NCBI GenBank assembly: GCA_009937185.1
Contig: JAACCY010000027.1
Location: forward strand, 1-33,401
Direction of reading: 5' to 3'
Source of the DNA: Planctomycetia bacterium
GTDB taxonomy: Bacteria > Planctomycetota > UBA8108 > UBA1146
Length of the DNA: 33,401 bases
The position numbers and the translations under genes are program-made. The notes under the pieces were generated by a model. It made no database searches and was not told the origin of the DNA. It worked only from the letters and a program-made list of their open reading frames with translations. Position 1 is the stretch's first letter. Each line of letters begins with the position of its first letter. Shown here piece after piece: positions 16,645 to 25,449 of this stretch.

Positions 16645-19600
16645 TTAGGGGCAAGAGTTATACTCTGCACACTCCAGATTAGTACCACTGGGATCAGAAC
16701 CACAGACTCCATTGGAAGGAACTGGGATATCGGGCCCATTGGTAAACAGATAGCTCAACAAGTAAACGGCATCCGCAATGTTACTCAGCTCATCGTCATT
16801 GGTATCGGTTGCGTCATCACAGGACACGACCCCACCTAAGAAAAGTGCGTTGAGTAGCGAGACGGCATCTGCCAAGTTTATCAAAGCATCGTCATTGATG
16901 TCCGCACGAATAAACCCACCTACAGTCGGATTCAATGTGATTGTTCCATTCACTCCTGATACTCCAGCAGACTGTGAACTCACAACTACAACGAGTTCAA
17001 CAGGCGGAACACCAAGAGTATCGGAGAATTCGACCTGAGTACTCAATGGTGCGGTATTACCTGCTAAACCAGCAGGAACTGTATCGTATTCGACAGACAA
17101 CAGGTCTGTTGCAGTAGCAAACGAAATCACGTCCGCACCTACGAATGTATAAACACAGCCCACTGTGAGGCCATCCGCAAAACTATTCACATCAAAGAAG
17201 TCAGGTCCCGTGTTTCCATTCAAGGCCGTCAGTACCGGAGCGGCGATCGCACCTGTCGCGGACAAGATTGCAGGATCATGGACAATACCTAATGAAAATG
17301 CTTGAGTCTCATTGGGATAACCTAGGTTCCCTGGATCTTCCTCAACCGAAACGGAAACTTCAAAGGAGCTGCTACCCGTCGCTTCTGGGTAATCCACTGC
17401 TTGGTCAGCAGCCGTCATGATAAAGCCTGAAGGATCAAGACTGATGGTTCCTGAGTTTCCACCGGCAATAACAGCCGTACCTGACGAAGTCGACACAATC
17501 AACTCTACTGGAGGAGAGCCCAAAGATTCGGAAAAGCTAAGCGTAGAGGAAACGGTGCCCGTGGCACTCGCCAGTGATCCTGGAAGTGAGGTGTAACTCA
17601 CAGAAATGATTTCTGTATCCGACACCATTTGCAATGTTTCGACGAGAGTGAAGTCGTACACCGATCCGACCGTGAGTCCGTCGGAGTAGATGGTGGTATC
17701 AAAGAAAGCAGGACCCGCTCCACCGTCCATGGCAGCAAGATCTCCGAGAGCCTGTGCAGAAACTGCTTCAAACAATGCCCCATCATGAGCTAATCCGAAG
17801 GAGAACCCGGCTGTGTCTGTTGGGAATCCCGGATTGTTCACTTCTTCCTGGAGAGAGACAACACTTTCAAAGCTTGCTCCACCGGCACTGTAGGAACCGT
17901 TGACATTCCCGGCCGTGAACATGAATCCAATCTGCTGAATCACGTCAATACTGCAAGTACTCGTGGGTGCCGCTTGGGATCCTGCACAAAATGGCTGAAG
18001 GGTGTAAACACGACTGCCGACTTGAGCGGAGGAATCCGTGTAACTCGTCGCTGTTCCCGGCAGGGTATCTACCAGTCCGCCATCCCGAAGCACTCCAATA
18101 GAGTCATAGTCTTCTCCATTGTTCCATGAAAGAAGAATTGAGTTCCCACTGACCTGACTACAAGAAAAAGCATTCGCCGATACACAGATACAATCCGGAT
18201 CAGAAATACAATCGGGATCTTCGCAATCGGTCAGCCCATCCAAATCATCATCTGTTCCGTTGTTGCAGTTCTCAGGAGGAGGCGGAGGAGCCTGGGTGCT
18301 GATTTCGAGAGTACCGGATCCAATCGCCGTATTATTCCACCCGCCCAAGCGGATCAATACTGTGGATCCAGCACTGAGATTGGTGGTCACGGAACTGGTC
18401 AAGCCACCGCATCCTGCACCATCACCATTACAGGCGATGGGAGTGAGAGCTCCACAAGTTCCAGAATAAACCAAGATATCGGAATCAAAGGTGACCGTAT
18501 CACACGTTGAGATGACGTACTCTCCGGAGGAAGGCACAGTGAACTCGAACCAAACATCGTTGATAAAATCACCGAGGAATGTTCCTCCACAGGTCGAGTC
18601 ATCTATCGCGTCCGCTCCGGTCGTCGCGGCTGTGTTATCCACTGCATTCGATCCCAGAATAGCGACTTGAGCAGTAGAACATTCGTCACCCGGAATAGCA
18701 GGGACACATGCTGGGTCGCTAGAACAATCGAGGTCCTCGCAATCAGCAAGACCGTCTCCATCGTCATCGACACCATTGCTGCAATTCTCCACAGGTCCAC
18801 CGGATGTCAAATCAAGGATCAGTGCGCCTGGCCCCGGTAATCCATTTCCGGGATGAGGTGTTCCCCATGCCCCGATACGGAACCAATATGTTTCGCCGGC
18901 AGTCACATCCAGAGTCAACTCTGACCAATATTGCTGACATGTTGGAGAAGTGTTTTGATTCACGTCTCCATTACAACCCAGATTAATCGAAGAACCACAG
19001 GACCCTGTGTAGGCCACAAGATCCGTGTCAAAACTTCCGGGCGAACAAGTCGAGACAAACAGGGAACCCGATTGATCAGGAACATAGGAGTACCAGATAT
19101 CACCCAGCATATCTCCGAGTCCTTGACCACAGGTCGCGGCATCCGGAATAGGATCTGTTCCTGTTGTTGCAGCAGTGCTATCAAAAGGATTGGTCCCCAA
19201 GATCGCCACTTCAGCCGAGACACATTCATCTCCAGTCGCGGGTGGAACACAAGCGGGGTTGGTGCTGCAATCAATGTCTTCACAGTCCGCTAACCCGTCC
19301 CCGTCATCGTCCACACCATTGGTGCAATTTTCGACACCGCCACCGCCACTAGGAACAAACAACACTTCCATGTCACCAGAACCGGTGACTCCCTCACTCC
19401 ATGAAGAGACTCGAATCAGATAAGTGGTTCCACCCGTGACAGGAATATTCTCAATACGTGAGGTGAAAGTAGAACAGCCTCCTGTGTCACCGTTACAAGC
19501 AAGTAGATTGAGTGCTCCACAATTACCAGTGAACACTTGAAGGTCAGTGTCCCAGCTCGCAATACCACAAGTACTCACCGACATCGTTCCCGCTTCGGGA

Positions 19601-21471
19601 GCAGAATATGAGTACCAAATGTCATTACCGCAGGCACCAATGGCGGTACCCGGACAAGCAGAGTCATCGGGTCCAGGTCCTCCTGTGGTCGCATTTCCAC
19701 TCGTGATGGAATTCAGACCAATGAATACAGGAGTCGCTCCGGCACAATCATCATTCGCCGGAGGTGGTCCCGGAGGAACCTGACCACAGACCAACTCTGA
19801 CATTCCCACAGCAGTCATCACCGCTGCAATTTGGTCAGCGTCTGATTGCGTGAAAACCGAGCCGGCAACACCCGTCCGAGGGTCGATAGGACTCGAGTTG
19901 AGCAAGTCAGCAGCCGCTTGATTAATATGGGTTTCAGCCTGAGGGAAATCAGTGGCCTGAGTCATGTAGACGCTGAGGGCTCGGAAGTAAACCGCTGTTG
20001 CCTTCGTCAGCCCAATCGGCGTGATCGTTTGGCCATTATAGGTTTTACCATCGACGAGAATGGCAAATGAATGATTCAAGACTCCACTCCCGATGTGCAC
20101 CCCACCATTATCAAATGGACCACAAGCATTTTGGTTATAGAGAGGATCAGTAGTACTCGGAGGATCGTTGAAACACTCCGGGAACATCATATCCCGAATA
20201 GCACCTAGGCTCGTTTCTTCACCCATCCTCCAACGAGCGGAACCATCACCGCATCCTGTTCTTGCATTGTTTGGAGTATCCAGACCAGATCCACTCGAAC
20301 CCGCGATAGGCCAAGGTGTACCGCCGGGAGCGCCAATTTCTGAAACGTCACCGTTCCAAAGATCGATCGCTTCTCCAAAGATATCTGACATCGCCTCATT
20401 CAGCTGACCAGATTGATTTTGGTAAATCAGGTCTGCCGTGAATTGTGTCAATCCATGAGCGAGTTCGTGAGCGATCACATCGTCGGTACCCAGCCCATTA
20501 CAAAACGCACCTTGAGTCCCATTCCATATAGCATTGGGACAAATATTATCGCTCCAGTTGGCAGTGATGATCATGGATCCACCGAATCCGTCTAGGCTAT
20601 CTCTGCCCAGAGAATCAGAGAGCACACGATAAAGATCACCACATGTATCGTAGGAGTTATCGATATCAAGGATTCCGGATGCAGGGGACCCTTCTGTTCT
20701 GGCAAGTGCTCCAGGGAGCCCTCCACCTCCGGATCCGTCATAGATCTCACGGATCAGGGCACTATGTACTGCAGGCCAGTGGTCGAGGACCACTCCGGTG
20801 CTGGCATCAACAAGAATGTTTTCAGCCAACATGTCATTACCTTCGGCAACGAGATGATGCGCCAGTACAGGAGCAGCGATGGGGTCGTCCCCCCACCAGC
20901 CCGGATTCGCGATGACCAGCTGAGCAGGAGCCGTCTCTACTAAAAATTCCTGCCCAAGTTCCTGTGCTGCTAGTTCAACAGCTTGCTCGGCAAGAATCTT
21001 TGGAGCGATCTCTAACTTCTTGGGCACATTGTAAAAATCACCATTGATGGTCAGTGGAGTTCCGTCGTTCGCCAAATGAACTTTGACGACCCCTGTAAGG
21101 ACATGCACCCCATTATATACCTGATGGAATGTGTGGTGGATTTGACCTAGAGAGCACTTCTCAGTTCTTATTTTCTTCAACTGAACTTCAGGGAAATTGA
21201 TCCCAAACTGTTTTCCATGAAAACGAAGAGCCTGGAGTGGATCTGAAAGATCGGGCTCAACACCTTTCGGTAAAGGCAGTCCTTTACCTTGGGCACCACT
21301 CACTAAATGGATTTTGCCTGTCGCTGGGGAACGAAACGATTCTATTCCAGCTTCATTACCTATAAATTGCTGTGCCCCAAGGAAGTGACTCCCGTTGGGT
21401 AAACAAAGGGCGACGAACCCTACAAATATGAGACTAAATACGAAGCGATAAGTATTCAATTTGGCCCTCAC
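16645..21471 (-). CDS. Giant secreted M4 (thermolysin-like) metalloprotease with PPC-like, cohesin-like and dockerin-like modules
   Basis: About 1608 residues. The start is uncertain: GTG 21471 gives the best signal peptide (MRAKLNTYRFVFSLIFVGFV), TTG 21459 has GAGG 6 bases upstream, and TTG 21495 is the longest. In order: FTP/PepSY-type propeptide (~35-225); M4 catalytic domain (~230-560) with HELAH (335-339), third zinc ligand in NEAMSD (Glu359) and GGVHIGSG (His459), a complete active site; three PPC-like domains (~565-707, ~745-890, ~925-1060), each followed by a Cys/Asp-rich repeat containing 'DGLxDCxDxDC'; an FN3-like segment; two ~160-residue cohesin-like repeats (~1180-1515; DNA ~16927-17934); a dockerin-like doublet (~1522-1580; DNA ~16735-16908); and a Cys tail ending YNSCP. 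The first EF-loop has Asp-Ala in place of Asp-Gly-Gly. The protein probably digests proteins outside the cell while attached through its C-terminal modules. Confidence 0.93.
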   Translation of the reverse strand: MRAKLNTYRFVFSLIFVGFVALCLPNGSHFLGAQQFIGNEAGIESFRSPATGKIHLVSGAQGKGLPLPKGVEPDLSDPLQALRFHGKQFGINFPEVQLKKIRTEKCSLGQIHHTFHQVYNGVHVLTGVVKVHLANDGTPLTINGDFYNVPKKLEIAPKILAEQAVELAAQELGQEFLVETAPAQLVIANPGWWGDDPIAAPVLAHHLVAEGNDMLAENILVDASTGVVLDHWPAVHSALIREIYDGSGGGGLPGALARTEGSPASGILDIDNSYDTCGDLYRVLSDSLGRDSLDGFGGSMIITANWSDNICPNAIWNGTQGAFCNGLGTDDVIAHELAHGLTQFTADLIYQNQSGQLNEAMSDIFGEAIDLWNGDVSEIGAPGGTPWPIAGSSGSGLDTPNNARTGCGDGSARWRMGEETSLGAIRDMMFPECFNDPPSTTDPLYNQNACGPFDNGGVHIGSGVLNHSFAILVDGKTYNGQTITPIGLTKATAVYFRALSVYMTQATDFPQAETHINQAAADLLNSSPIDPRTGVAGSVFTQSDADQIAAVMTAVGMSELVCGQVPPGPPPANDDCAGATPVFIGLNSITSGNATTGGPGPDDSACPGTAIGACGNDIWYSYSAPEAGTMSVSTCGIASWDTDLQVFTGNCGALNLLACNGDTGGCSTFTSRIENIPVTGGTTYLIRVSSWSEGVTGSGDMEVLFVPSGGGGVENCTNGVDDDGDGLADCEDIDCSTNPACVPPATGDECVSAEVAILGTNPFDSTAATTGTDPIPDAATCGQGLGDMLGDIWYSYVPDQSGSLFVSTCSPGSFDTDLVAYTGSCGSSINLGCNGDVNQNTSPTCQQYWSELTLDVTAGETYWFRIGAWGTPHPGNGLPGPGALILDLTSGGPVENCSNGVDDDGDGLADCEDLDCSSDPACVPAIPGDECSTAQVAILGSNAVDNTAATTGADAIDDSTCGGTFLGDFINDVWFEFTVPSSGEYVISTCDTVTFDSDILVYSGTCGALTPIACNGDGAGCGGLTSSVTTNLSAGSTVLIRLGGWNNTAIGSGTLEISTQAPPPPPENCNNGTDDDLDGLTDCEDPDCISDPDCICVSANAFSCSQVSGNSILLSWNNGEDYDSIGVLRDGGLVDTLPGTATSYTDSSAQVGSRVYTLQPFCAGSQAAPTSTCSIDVIQQIGFMFTAGNVNGSYSAGGASFESVVSLQEEVNNPGFPTDTAGFSFGLAHDGALFEAVSAQALGDLAAMDGGAGPAFFDTTIYSDGLTVGSVYDFTLVETLQMVSDTEIISVSYTSLPGSLASATGTVSSTLSFSESLGSPPVELIVSTSSGTAVIAGGNSGTISLDPSGFIMTAADQAVDYPEATGSSSFEVSVSVEEDPGNLGYPNETQAFSLGIVHDPAILSATGAIAAPVLTALNGNTGPDFFDVNSFADGLTVGCVYTFVGADVISFATATDLLSVEYDTVPAGLAGNTAPLSTQVEFSDTLGVPPVELVVVVSSQSAGVSGVNGTITLNPTVGGFIRADINDDALINLADAVSLLNALFLGGVVSCDDATDTNDDELSNIADAVYLLSYLFTNGPDIPVPSNGVCGSDPSGTNLECAEYNSCP
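16927..17934 (-). repeat. Two cohesin-like protein repeats in the M4 protease
   Basis: Each copy is about 160 residues and shares the order: 'GFSFGLAHD'-type strand, 'ALNG-TGPDFFD', 'F-DGLTVGCVY-F', 'SVEYDTVPA-LAG', 'LG-PPVELVV' and a final 'GTI-L' strand. The same module occurs in the two proteins encoded just upstream. Resemblance to cohesins is in length, beta-strand rhythm and the 'HD-xLL' position, not in a diagnostic motif. Confidence 0.6.
18187..19332 (-). repeat. Three Cys/Asp-rich repeats separating PPC-like domains
   Basis: Copies at about 19246-19332, 18706-18792 and 18187-18273 encode ~29 residues of the form 'ENC-NGVDDDGDGLADCED-DC---PAC'. The alternating acidic residues and four cysteines suggest calcium-stabilised, disulfide-bonded linkers. 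A fourth copy lies in the protein at 2613-5855 (about residues 218-245), so the unit is shared across both clusters. Confidence 0.75.
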
Positions 21472-21808
21472 TAGAATTAATGTTTTCTCACTCAAAATTT
21501 GATCGGTTCACTCATTAATAACTCCGCCAAGTTGCTCGGGTTTCTTTTTGCAGAATCCAGAATCCAGAGTCCGAGGAGCAATAAATGAACAGATTTCAGC
21601 CCAACTTCACAAAATCCATTCCTAGATTTTGGGCCTGAGCCAATATCTAGGTAAACTCTATGCTAGGCCTTCTGGAGTGGCCGGGCAAATACTGCATTTC
21701 AGGGTCGCGACATGATCAGATTTCTAGATCAAATACCTGTCAATCATCCCGTGCCTGACTGCAAATTCCTTGGCTATTGGCCGCATGAAGGCCTTCTAGG
21801 GCTTTTTT
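21472..21808. other. Intergenic region between two minus-strand genes
   Basis: About 340 bases without a supported gene. It should contain the end of the 21809-23689 transcript and the promoter of the metalloprotease. A short tandem near 21551-21571 (AGAATCC twice, then AGAGTCC) and two copies of AGGCCTTCT (near 21665 and 21788) are visible. GAAGGCCTTC (21787-21796) followed closely by eight T (21803-21810) reads as a weak plus-strand hairpin, but there is no plus-strand gene to terminate. Confidence 0.5.
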
Positions 21809-23689
21809 TTACAAACAAGAGTTAAATGAGTCGCAGCTGAGTGATCCCGGAGTTGAATCTGGACCACAAGTACCATTACCCGGAGGAGCTGGCCCTCCTG
21901 TAAAGAGGGCTGCAAGAGCGCTGACCGCATCCGCAATATCGACTCCCTCGTCGTCATTGTTGTCGCAGGCATTCAGACAACTGACAGAACCCGACAGGAA
22001 GAGGAATGAAAGCAAACTGACTCCATCTGCAATATCAAAGGAGCCATCATCATTGCAATCACCCCGATCGAACCCGCCACCGGGGCTGAGAATGATTTGG
22101 CACCCTGCGACAAACAGGTTTTGCGACTGGCTATTCACAACAATCACTTGCTCAACAGGTGGAGATCCCAAGTTGCTATTGGCCTGTAAACTTGTGGAGA
22201 CGGGCTCCGTCTGACCAACAAAAGCACTAGGAACTGTTTGATAACTCGCCTCAACAATCGCCTGTGCTGCGTCGAAAGAGAGGGTATTGATCGCTGGATT
22301 CGTGAATGAAAAAACACATCCAAAAGTGACGCCATCCGTGAAGATATTCGTATCAAAGAAATCAGGTCCGGACCCACTGTTCAAAGCAGATAAGGCTGGG
22401 CCAGGCCCCCCTCCAGTAGCTTCCAACAGTGAAGAATCATGTCCTAAGCCGACAGAGAAACCTTGCGTGTCACTAGGGAACCCTGGGTTCGAGGATTCTT
22501 CAATAAGTTCCATGAGAACTGAAAAGCTACCTGAACCACTCGCAGGCGAAAAAGATCCCTCTTGGAGAGGTGCACTCAATGAAAAAGCAGGAGTGGGCTC
22601 GATAGAGATTTGTACAGGAAGAACATTAGCGGCAATCGCAGTTCCACCATCGATCACGACAACACTGTCTATGGCAGGCGTGCCCAGTATCGTCGAGATT
22701 TCCAAATTTGTAACGAGTGCTTCGGAAAGATTATCTAAGGACCCTGCAATCGCACTGTATGAAAAAGTCGCCACGTGTAGAGAGTTATCAAAGGTGATGG
22801 TTTCTTGGACTTGGAAATCGTAGAGGCAGCCCACAGCCGCTCCTGATGTAAACAGACTCTCCTGAAAGAAAGCCGGACCTGCTCCATTGTCCAGCCCAGC
22901 GAGATCAGAGCCTTGTATCACCGAATCAGCACTGAACAAACTCGCGTCATGCCCATAAGCAAAACTGAATCCATTGGTAGGTGTAATATCAGCAGGAACA
23001 TCAGGAATCTGAATGAGTGAGAATTCGACCTGAAGGCCATTCGCTATCACCTCGGAAGCCAAGAGAGTCTGGTCTCCAGATGAGATTTGAAAATCTAGAG
23101 GTGGCTCGGGTTGTAAAGTAACTACGCAGTCAGTCCCTATAAGAGTTTCAGTAGTTCCTCCACAATTCGAGACCAAATTGTCGACAGGAGGAGCCCCCAG
23201 ATTGTCAGACATACTGACCACCGTAAGCAAATCGTCAGAGAGGTTTGCTATAGCACTAGGCTGAACAGAATACCCCGCAGAAATCAAAACTTTGGGAACA
23301 TCAAATTGGAGAGTTTGGTCAAACGAGAACGAGAAGACAGAGCCGACGGTGAAGCCTGTTGGAAAAGTTTCTCCGTCAAAGAAGTCTGGACCCGCTCCGC
23401 CATCGAGGGCGGCAAGTGCACCTGCAGTCGTAGCCCCAGAGGGCCCCAACTGAAGAACGGTAGGATCGTGACTAAATTGAAATGAGAATCCACAAGTATC
23501 GATCAGTGCTCCCGATGTCTGCTGAAGACTGAACTCGAGATCAAAGTCTGCGCTCCCTGATCCCACCGGCACCAATTGGTTTGGAGAAGAAACCTCAAAG
23601 ACTTGAGCGTCCACTTCGGAAAAAAGCGCGCCAAAGAGTGTGAGTGCGAAAAACACAATTCCAGATATAAACGACTTCGTATTTATCAC
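21809..23689 (-). CDS. Secreted protein with three cohesin-like repeats and a C-terminal dockerin-like doublet
   Basis: 626 residues. GTG 23689 was chosen because GGAGG lies 8 bases upstream (plus-strand CCTCC 23698-23702) and a signal peptide follows at once (MINTKSFISGIVFFALTLFG, cleavage near VDAQ). An upstream in-frame start at 23743 would bury the signal peptide. Three repeats of ~160 residues span ~29-193, ~198-366 and ~368-535, each with 'GFSF-HD--L', 'AL-GAGPDFFD', 'F-GFTVGSV-F', and 'LG-PPVD--V'. A dockerin-like doublet (~539-599; DNA ~21893-22075) with loops D-C-N-D-D-G-S-F-D-I-A-D and D-N-N-D-D-E-G-V-D-I-A-D precedes a three-Cys tail ending FNSCL. No catalytic residues were seen, so a scaffold or surface-structural role is inferred. 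It has the same domain plan as the next gene upstream and may be its paralogue. Confidence 0.9.
   Translation of the reverse strand: MINTKSFISGIVFFALTLFGALFSEVDAQVFEVSSPNQLVPVGSGSADFDLEFSLQQTSGALIDTCGFSFQFSHDPTVLQLGPSGATTAGALAALDGGAGPDFFDGETFPTGFTVGSVFSFSFDQTLQFDVPKVLISAGYSVQPSAIANLSDDLLTVVSMSDNLGAPPVDNLVSNCGGTTETLIGTDCVVTLQPEPPLDFQISSGDQTLLASEVIANGLQVEFSLIQIPDVPADITPTNGFSFAYGHDASLFSADSVIQGSDLAGLDNGAGPAFFQESLFTSGAAVGCLYDFQVQETITFDNSLHVATFSYSAIAGSLDNLSEALVTNLEISTILGTPAIDSVVVIDGGTAIAANVLPVQISIEPTPAFSLSAPLQEGSFSPASGSGSFSVLMELIEESSNPGFPSDTQGFSVGLGHDSSLLEATGGGPGPALSALNSGSGPDFFDTNIFTDGVTFGCVFSFTNPAINTLSFDAAQAIVEASYQTVPSAFVGQTEPVSTSLQANSNLGSPPVEQVIVVNSQSQNLFVAGCQIILSPGGGFDRGDCNDDGSFDIADGVSLLSFLFLSGSVSCLNACDNNDDEGVDIADAVSALAALFTGGPAPPGNGTCGPDSTPGSLSCDSFNSCL
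22085..23605 (-). repeat. Three tandem cohesin-like protein repeats
   Basis: Approximate copies are 23111-23605, 22592-23098 and 22085-22588. They align with each other over their whole length, with the anchors 'GFS--HD', 'GPDFFD/GPAFF' and 'LG-PPV/LGTPA'. Divergence between copies is high, so these are old duplications rather than recent ones. Confidence 0.65.
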
Positions 23690-24066
23690 TTCTGTATCCT
23701 CCTCATTCGTACCAAATGAAAACCTCTCCCAACGAGCACGCAATGAATCCGGCGAGCTGGAACAGAGTTAGACCTATTTTATCCATCTTGAGAGCAAATC
23801 GGTCAACCACTCGATCCAGCGAAGAAGATCGAAAAACATGTCCAGAAATCATCTAGGGGACAAGTCTTGGTATTTTATCCAGCAATACAAAGAAGACAGA
23901 AAGGACCGATTCTCAACTCTCTCAATCTCAATGATATCGCACCTATTCACCGCCTCCTGCACGAGTGGCGGAGATGAATATTTAATTTGAAAGCACCCCC
24001 GGCAGTTCAAAGTCCGATTTCAAATCACGGACATTATTAATGAACTGCCGGGGGTGCCGGAAATTA
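23690..24066. other. Intergenic region holding a long palindrome
   Basis: The ~377 bases between two minus-strand genes contain no supported ORF. The notable content is the 65-base composite palindrome at 23993-24057, just after the stop at 24067. The rest (23703-23992) presumably carries the promoter of the 23689 gene; no clear hexamers were picked. Confidence 0.6.
23993..24057 (-). terminator. Long nested stem-loop, probable terminator of the 24067-25449 gene
   Basis: GCACCCCCGGCAGTTCA (23993-24009) and its perfect 17-base complement (24041-24057) enclose a second inverted repeat (GTCCG 24012-24016, CGGAC 24028-24032). On the minus strand it begins 9 bases after the stop codon and is followed by TTTCAAATTAAATATT, a weak T tract. 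A terminator or 3'-end stabiliser is most likely. The 17-bp arm and nested structure are longer than the other terminators here. Confidence 0.65.
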
Positions 24067-25449
24067 TTACTCGCAGACAGGGAAGCTATCGCAGGTCAAT
24101 GCACCCTCTGTCGGATCGGGCGCACATGAGCCGGCCCCTGGAGGAGCTGGATCGCCAGAGAACAGAACCCCGAGAAGAACGATTGCGTCAGCAATGTCCA
24201 TGACTTCATCGTCGTTTCCATCGCAGGCATCATTGCAGAGGAGCGTGTCGCCAGCAAACAATCCGCCGAGCAACTTGATCACATCTGCAAGATCCAAGGT
24301 ACCGTCGACATTGCAGTCGCCTCGGTCAAATCCACCCAAAGCGGTCAAGGATAAAACACCACTCAACCCATTCATGGGGATGGAAGTGCCATCTACGACC
24401 ATGACCAAAGTAACGCCAGTAGGGCCAAGGCCTACTACAGGAGTCAATGTTGTCTCAGTCACTGAACTGGGAGCAGATCCGGCAAGGGTACCTGCGACAG
24501 TATCAAAATCGATACTGAGGACCTCTTCAGGTAATCCAAACTCGAGGAATGACACACCTTGGAAGTCGTAAATACAGCCCACGGTTAATCCACCAGCGAG
24601 CAACGATACGTTGAAAAACTCTGCGCCAGCACCACTCTCGAGTGCGGAAAGGCTCGCACCCTGGGTCACTCCAGTTGCGTCAATTACCTGACCGTCATAA
24701 GAAAGGCCCAATGAAAATCCTTGAGTGGGGTTAGCAGAGCCTCCAGCAGAGATGTCCTCTGAGATACTGAGGCCAACTGTTGCTGATCCGGCTCCACTGG
24801 AACCATTAAAGGATGCTGCTGAATCTTCCACCTGACAATTAAAGACGATAGGAGGAGCCGCTTGAATTGTGACACTGCAGGTTTCAACTGAAGCAGGAGC
24901 AGATTCTCCAGAACCGATCACTACAACAGTTGCTGTTGGAGGAGATCCCAGTCCACTTCCTTGAGAAATCTGAGTCAAGAGATCACCCGTCACACCTGTA
25001 AGAGCACCGGGTAAAGTTTCGTAATCAGCACTGATCACCGGCTTGGCAATCTCGTACGTGATTGTTTGATTTTGAGCAGTGAAAGCGTAAATCACTCCAC
25101 AGGTGAATCCATTGGGGAAAATCTCACCCTGAATGAAATCGGGTCCAGTTCCGCCATTCAAAGCGGTGATCGGCCCCAAAGTACCTGGTACGTAGGGTCC
25201 CGTTCCGGAAGGGGTCACTGCTAGTAACGTATCGTCATGACTACAGGAGAAGGAGAAGCCTCTGGTCTCCTCAATGGTCCCTGTTGTTTGTTGGATGCTG
25301 AAGTCGAGTGAAAAACTCGCTTGTCCTCCTGAAGAAGCAACGGATTGATCCGCCGCAGAAATTACAAATGCAGACTGTGCCATTGCGTTTTGTGTTCCAA
25401 AAAGGAAGCAGAACACTGACAGAGCTAAAACTAAAATCTTGGTGGACAT
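24067..25449 (-). CDS. Secreted protein with two cohesin-like repeats and a C-terminal dockerin-like doublet
   Basis: 460 residues. ATG 25449 was preferred over ATG 25464 because GAGGA lies 5 bases before it (plus-strand TCCTC 25455-25459); it gives the signal peptide MSTKILVLALSVFCFLFGTQ, with cleavage near AMAQ. Two repeats (~28-196 and ~203-371; DNA ~24862-25368 and ~24337-24843) share the anchors 'GFS', 'ALNGGTGPDF', 'F-NGFTCGVIY-F', 'SADYETLPGAL-G' and 'GLG-P'. The dockerin-like doublet (~375-433; DNA ~24151-24327) and a Cys-rich tail ending FPVCE follow. It is the most compact of the five dockerin-bearing proteins, and no enzymatic motif is present. It forms a same-direction series with the genes at 21809 and 16645, each separated by more than 300 bases, so they are likely independent units. 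Confidence 0.9.
   Translation of the reverse strand: MSTKILVLALSVFCFLFGTQNAMAQSAFVISAADQSVASSGGQASFSLDFSIQQTTGTIEETRGFSFSCSHDDTLLAVTPSGTGPYVPGTLGPITALNGGTGPDFIQGEIFPNGFTCGVIYAFTAQNQTITYEIAKPVISADYETLPGALTGVTGDLLTQISQGSGLGSPPTATVVVIGSGESAPASVETCSVTIQAAPPIVFNCQVEDSAASFNGSSGAGSATVGLSISEDISAGGSANPTQGFSLGLSYDGQVIDATGVTQGASLSALESGAGAEFFNVSLLAGGLTVGCIYDFQGVSFLEFGLPEEVLSIDFDTVAGTLAGSAPSSVTETTLTPVVGLGPTGVTLVMVVDGTSIPMNGLSGVLSLTALGGFDRGDCNVDGTLDLADVIKLLGGLFAGDTLLCNDACDGNDDEVMDIADAIVLLGVLFSGDPAPPGAGSCAPDPTEGALTCDSFPVCE
24337..25368 (-). repeat. Two tandem cohesin-like protein repeats
   Basis: Copies at about 24862-25368 and 24337-24843, built on the same anchor strands as the repeats in the two proteins downstream. 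Together the three genes hold seven copies. Confidence 0.6.

Noticed and set aside
21783-21810. Plus-strand terminator (GAAGGCCTTC then eight T)
   Set aside because: No plus-strand gene lies upstream for thousands of bases and the T run overlaps the 3' end of a minus-strand gene.
23993-24057. Terminal inverted repeats of an insertion sequence
   Set aside because: The arms enclose only about 30 bases, with no transposase and no visible target-site duplication.
16645-25449. Cellulosome gene cluster
   Set aside because: No glycoside hydrolase or carbohydrate-binding module was recognised. Only the cohesin/dockerin-like pattern is present, and the one enzyme is a protease.
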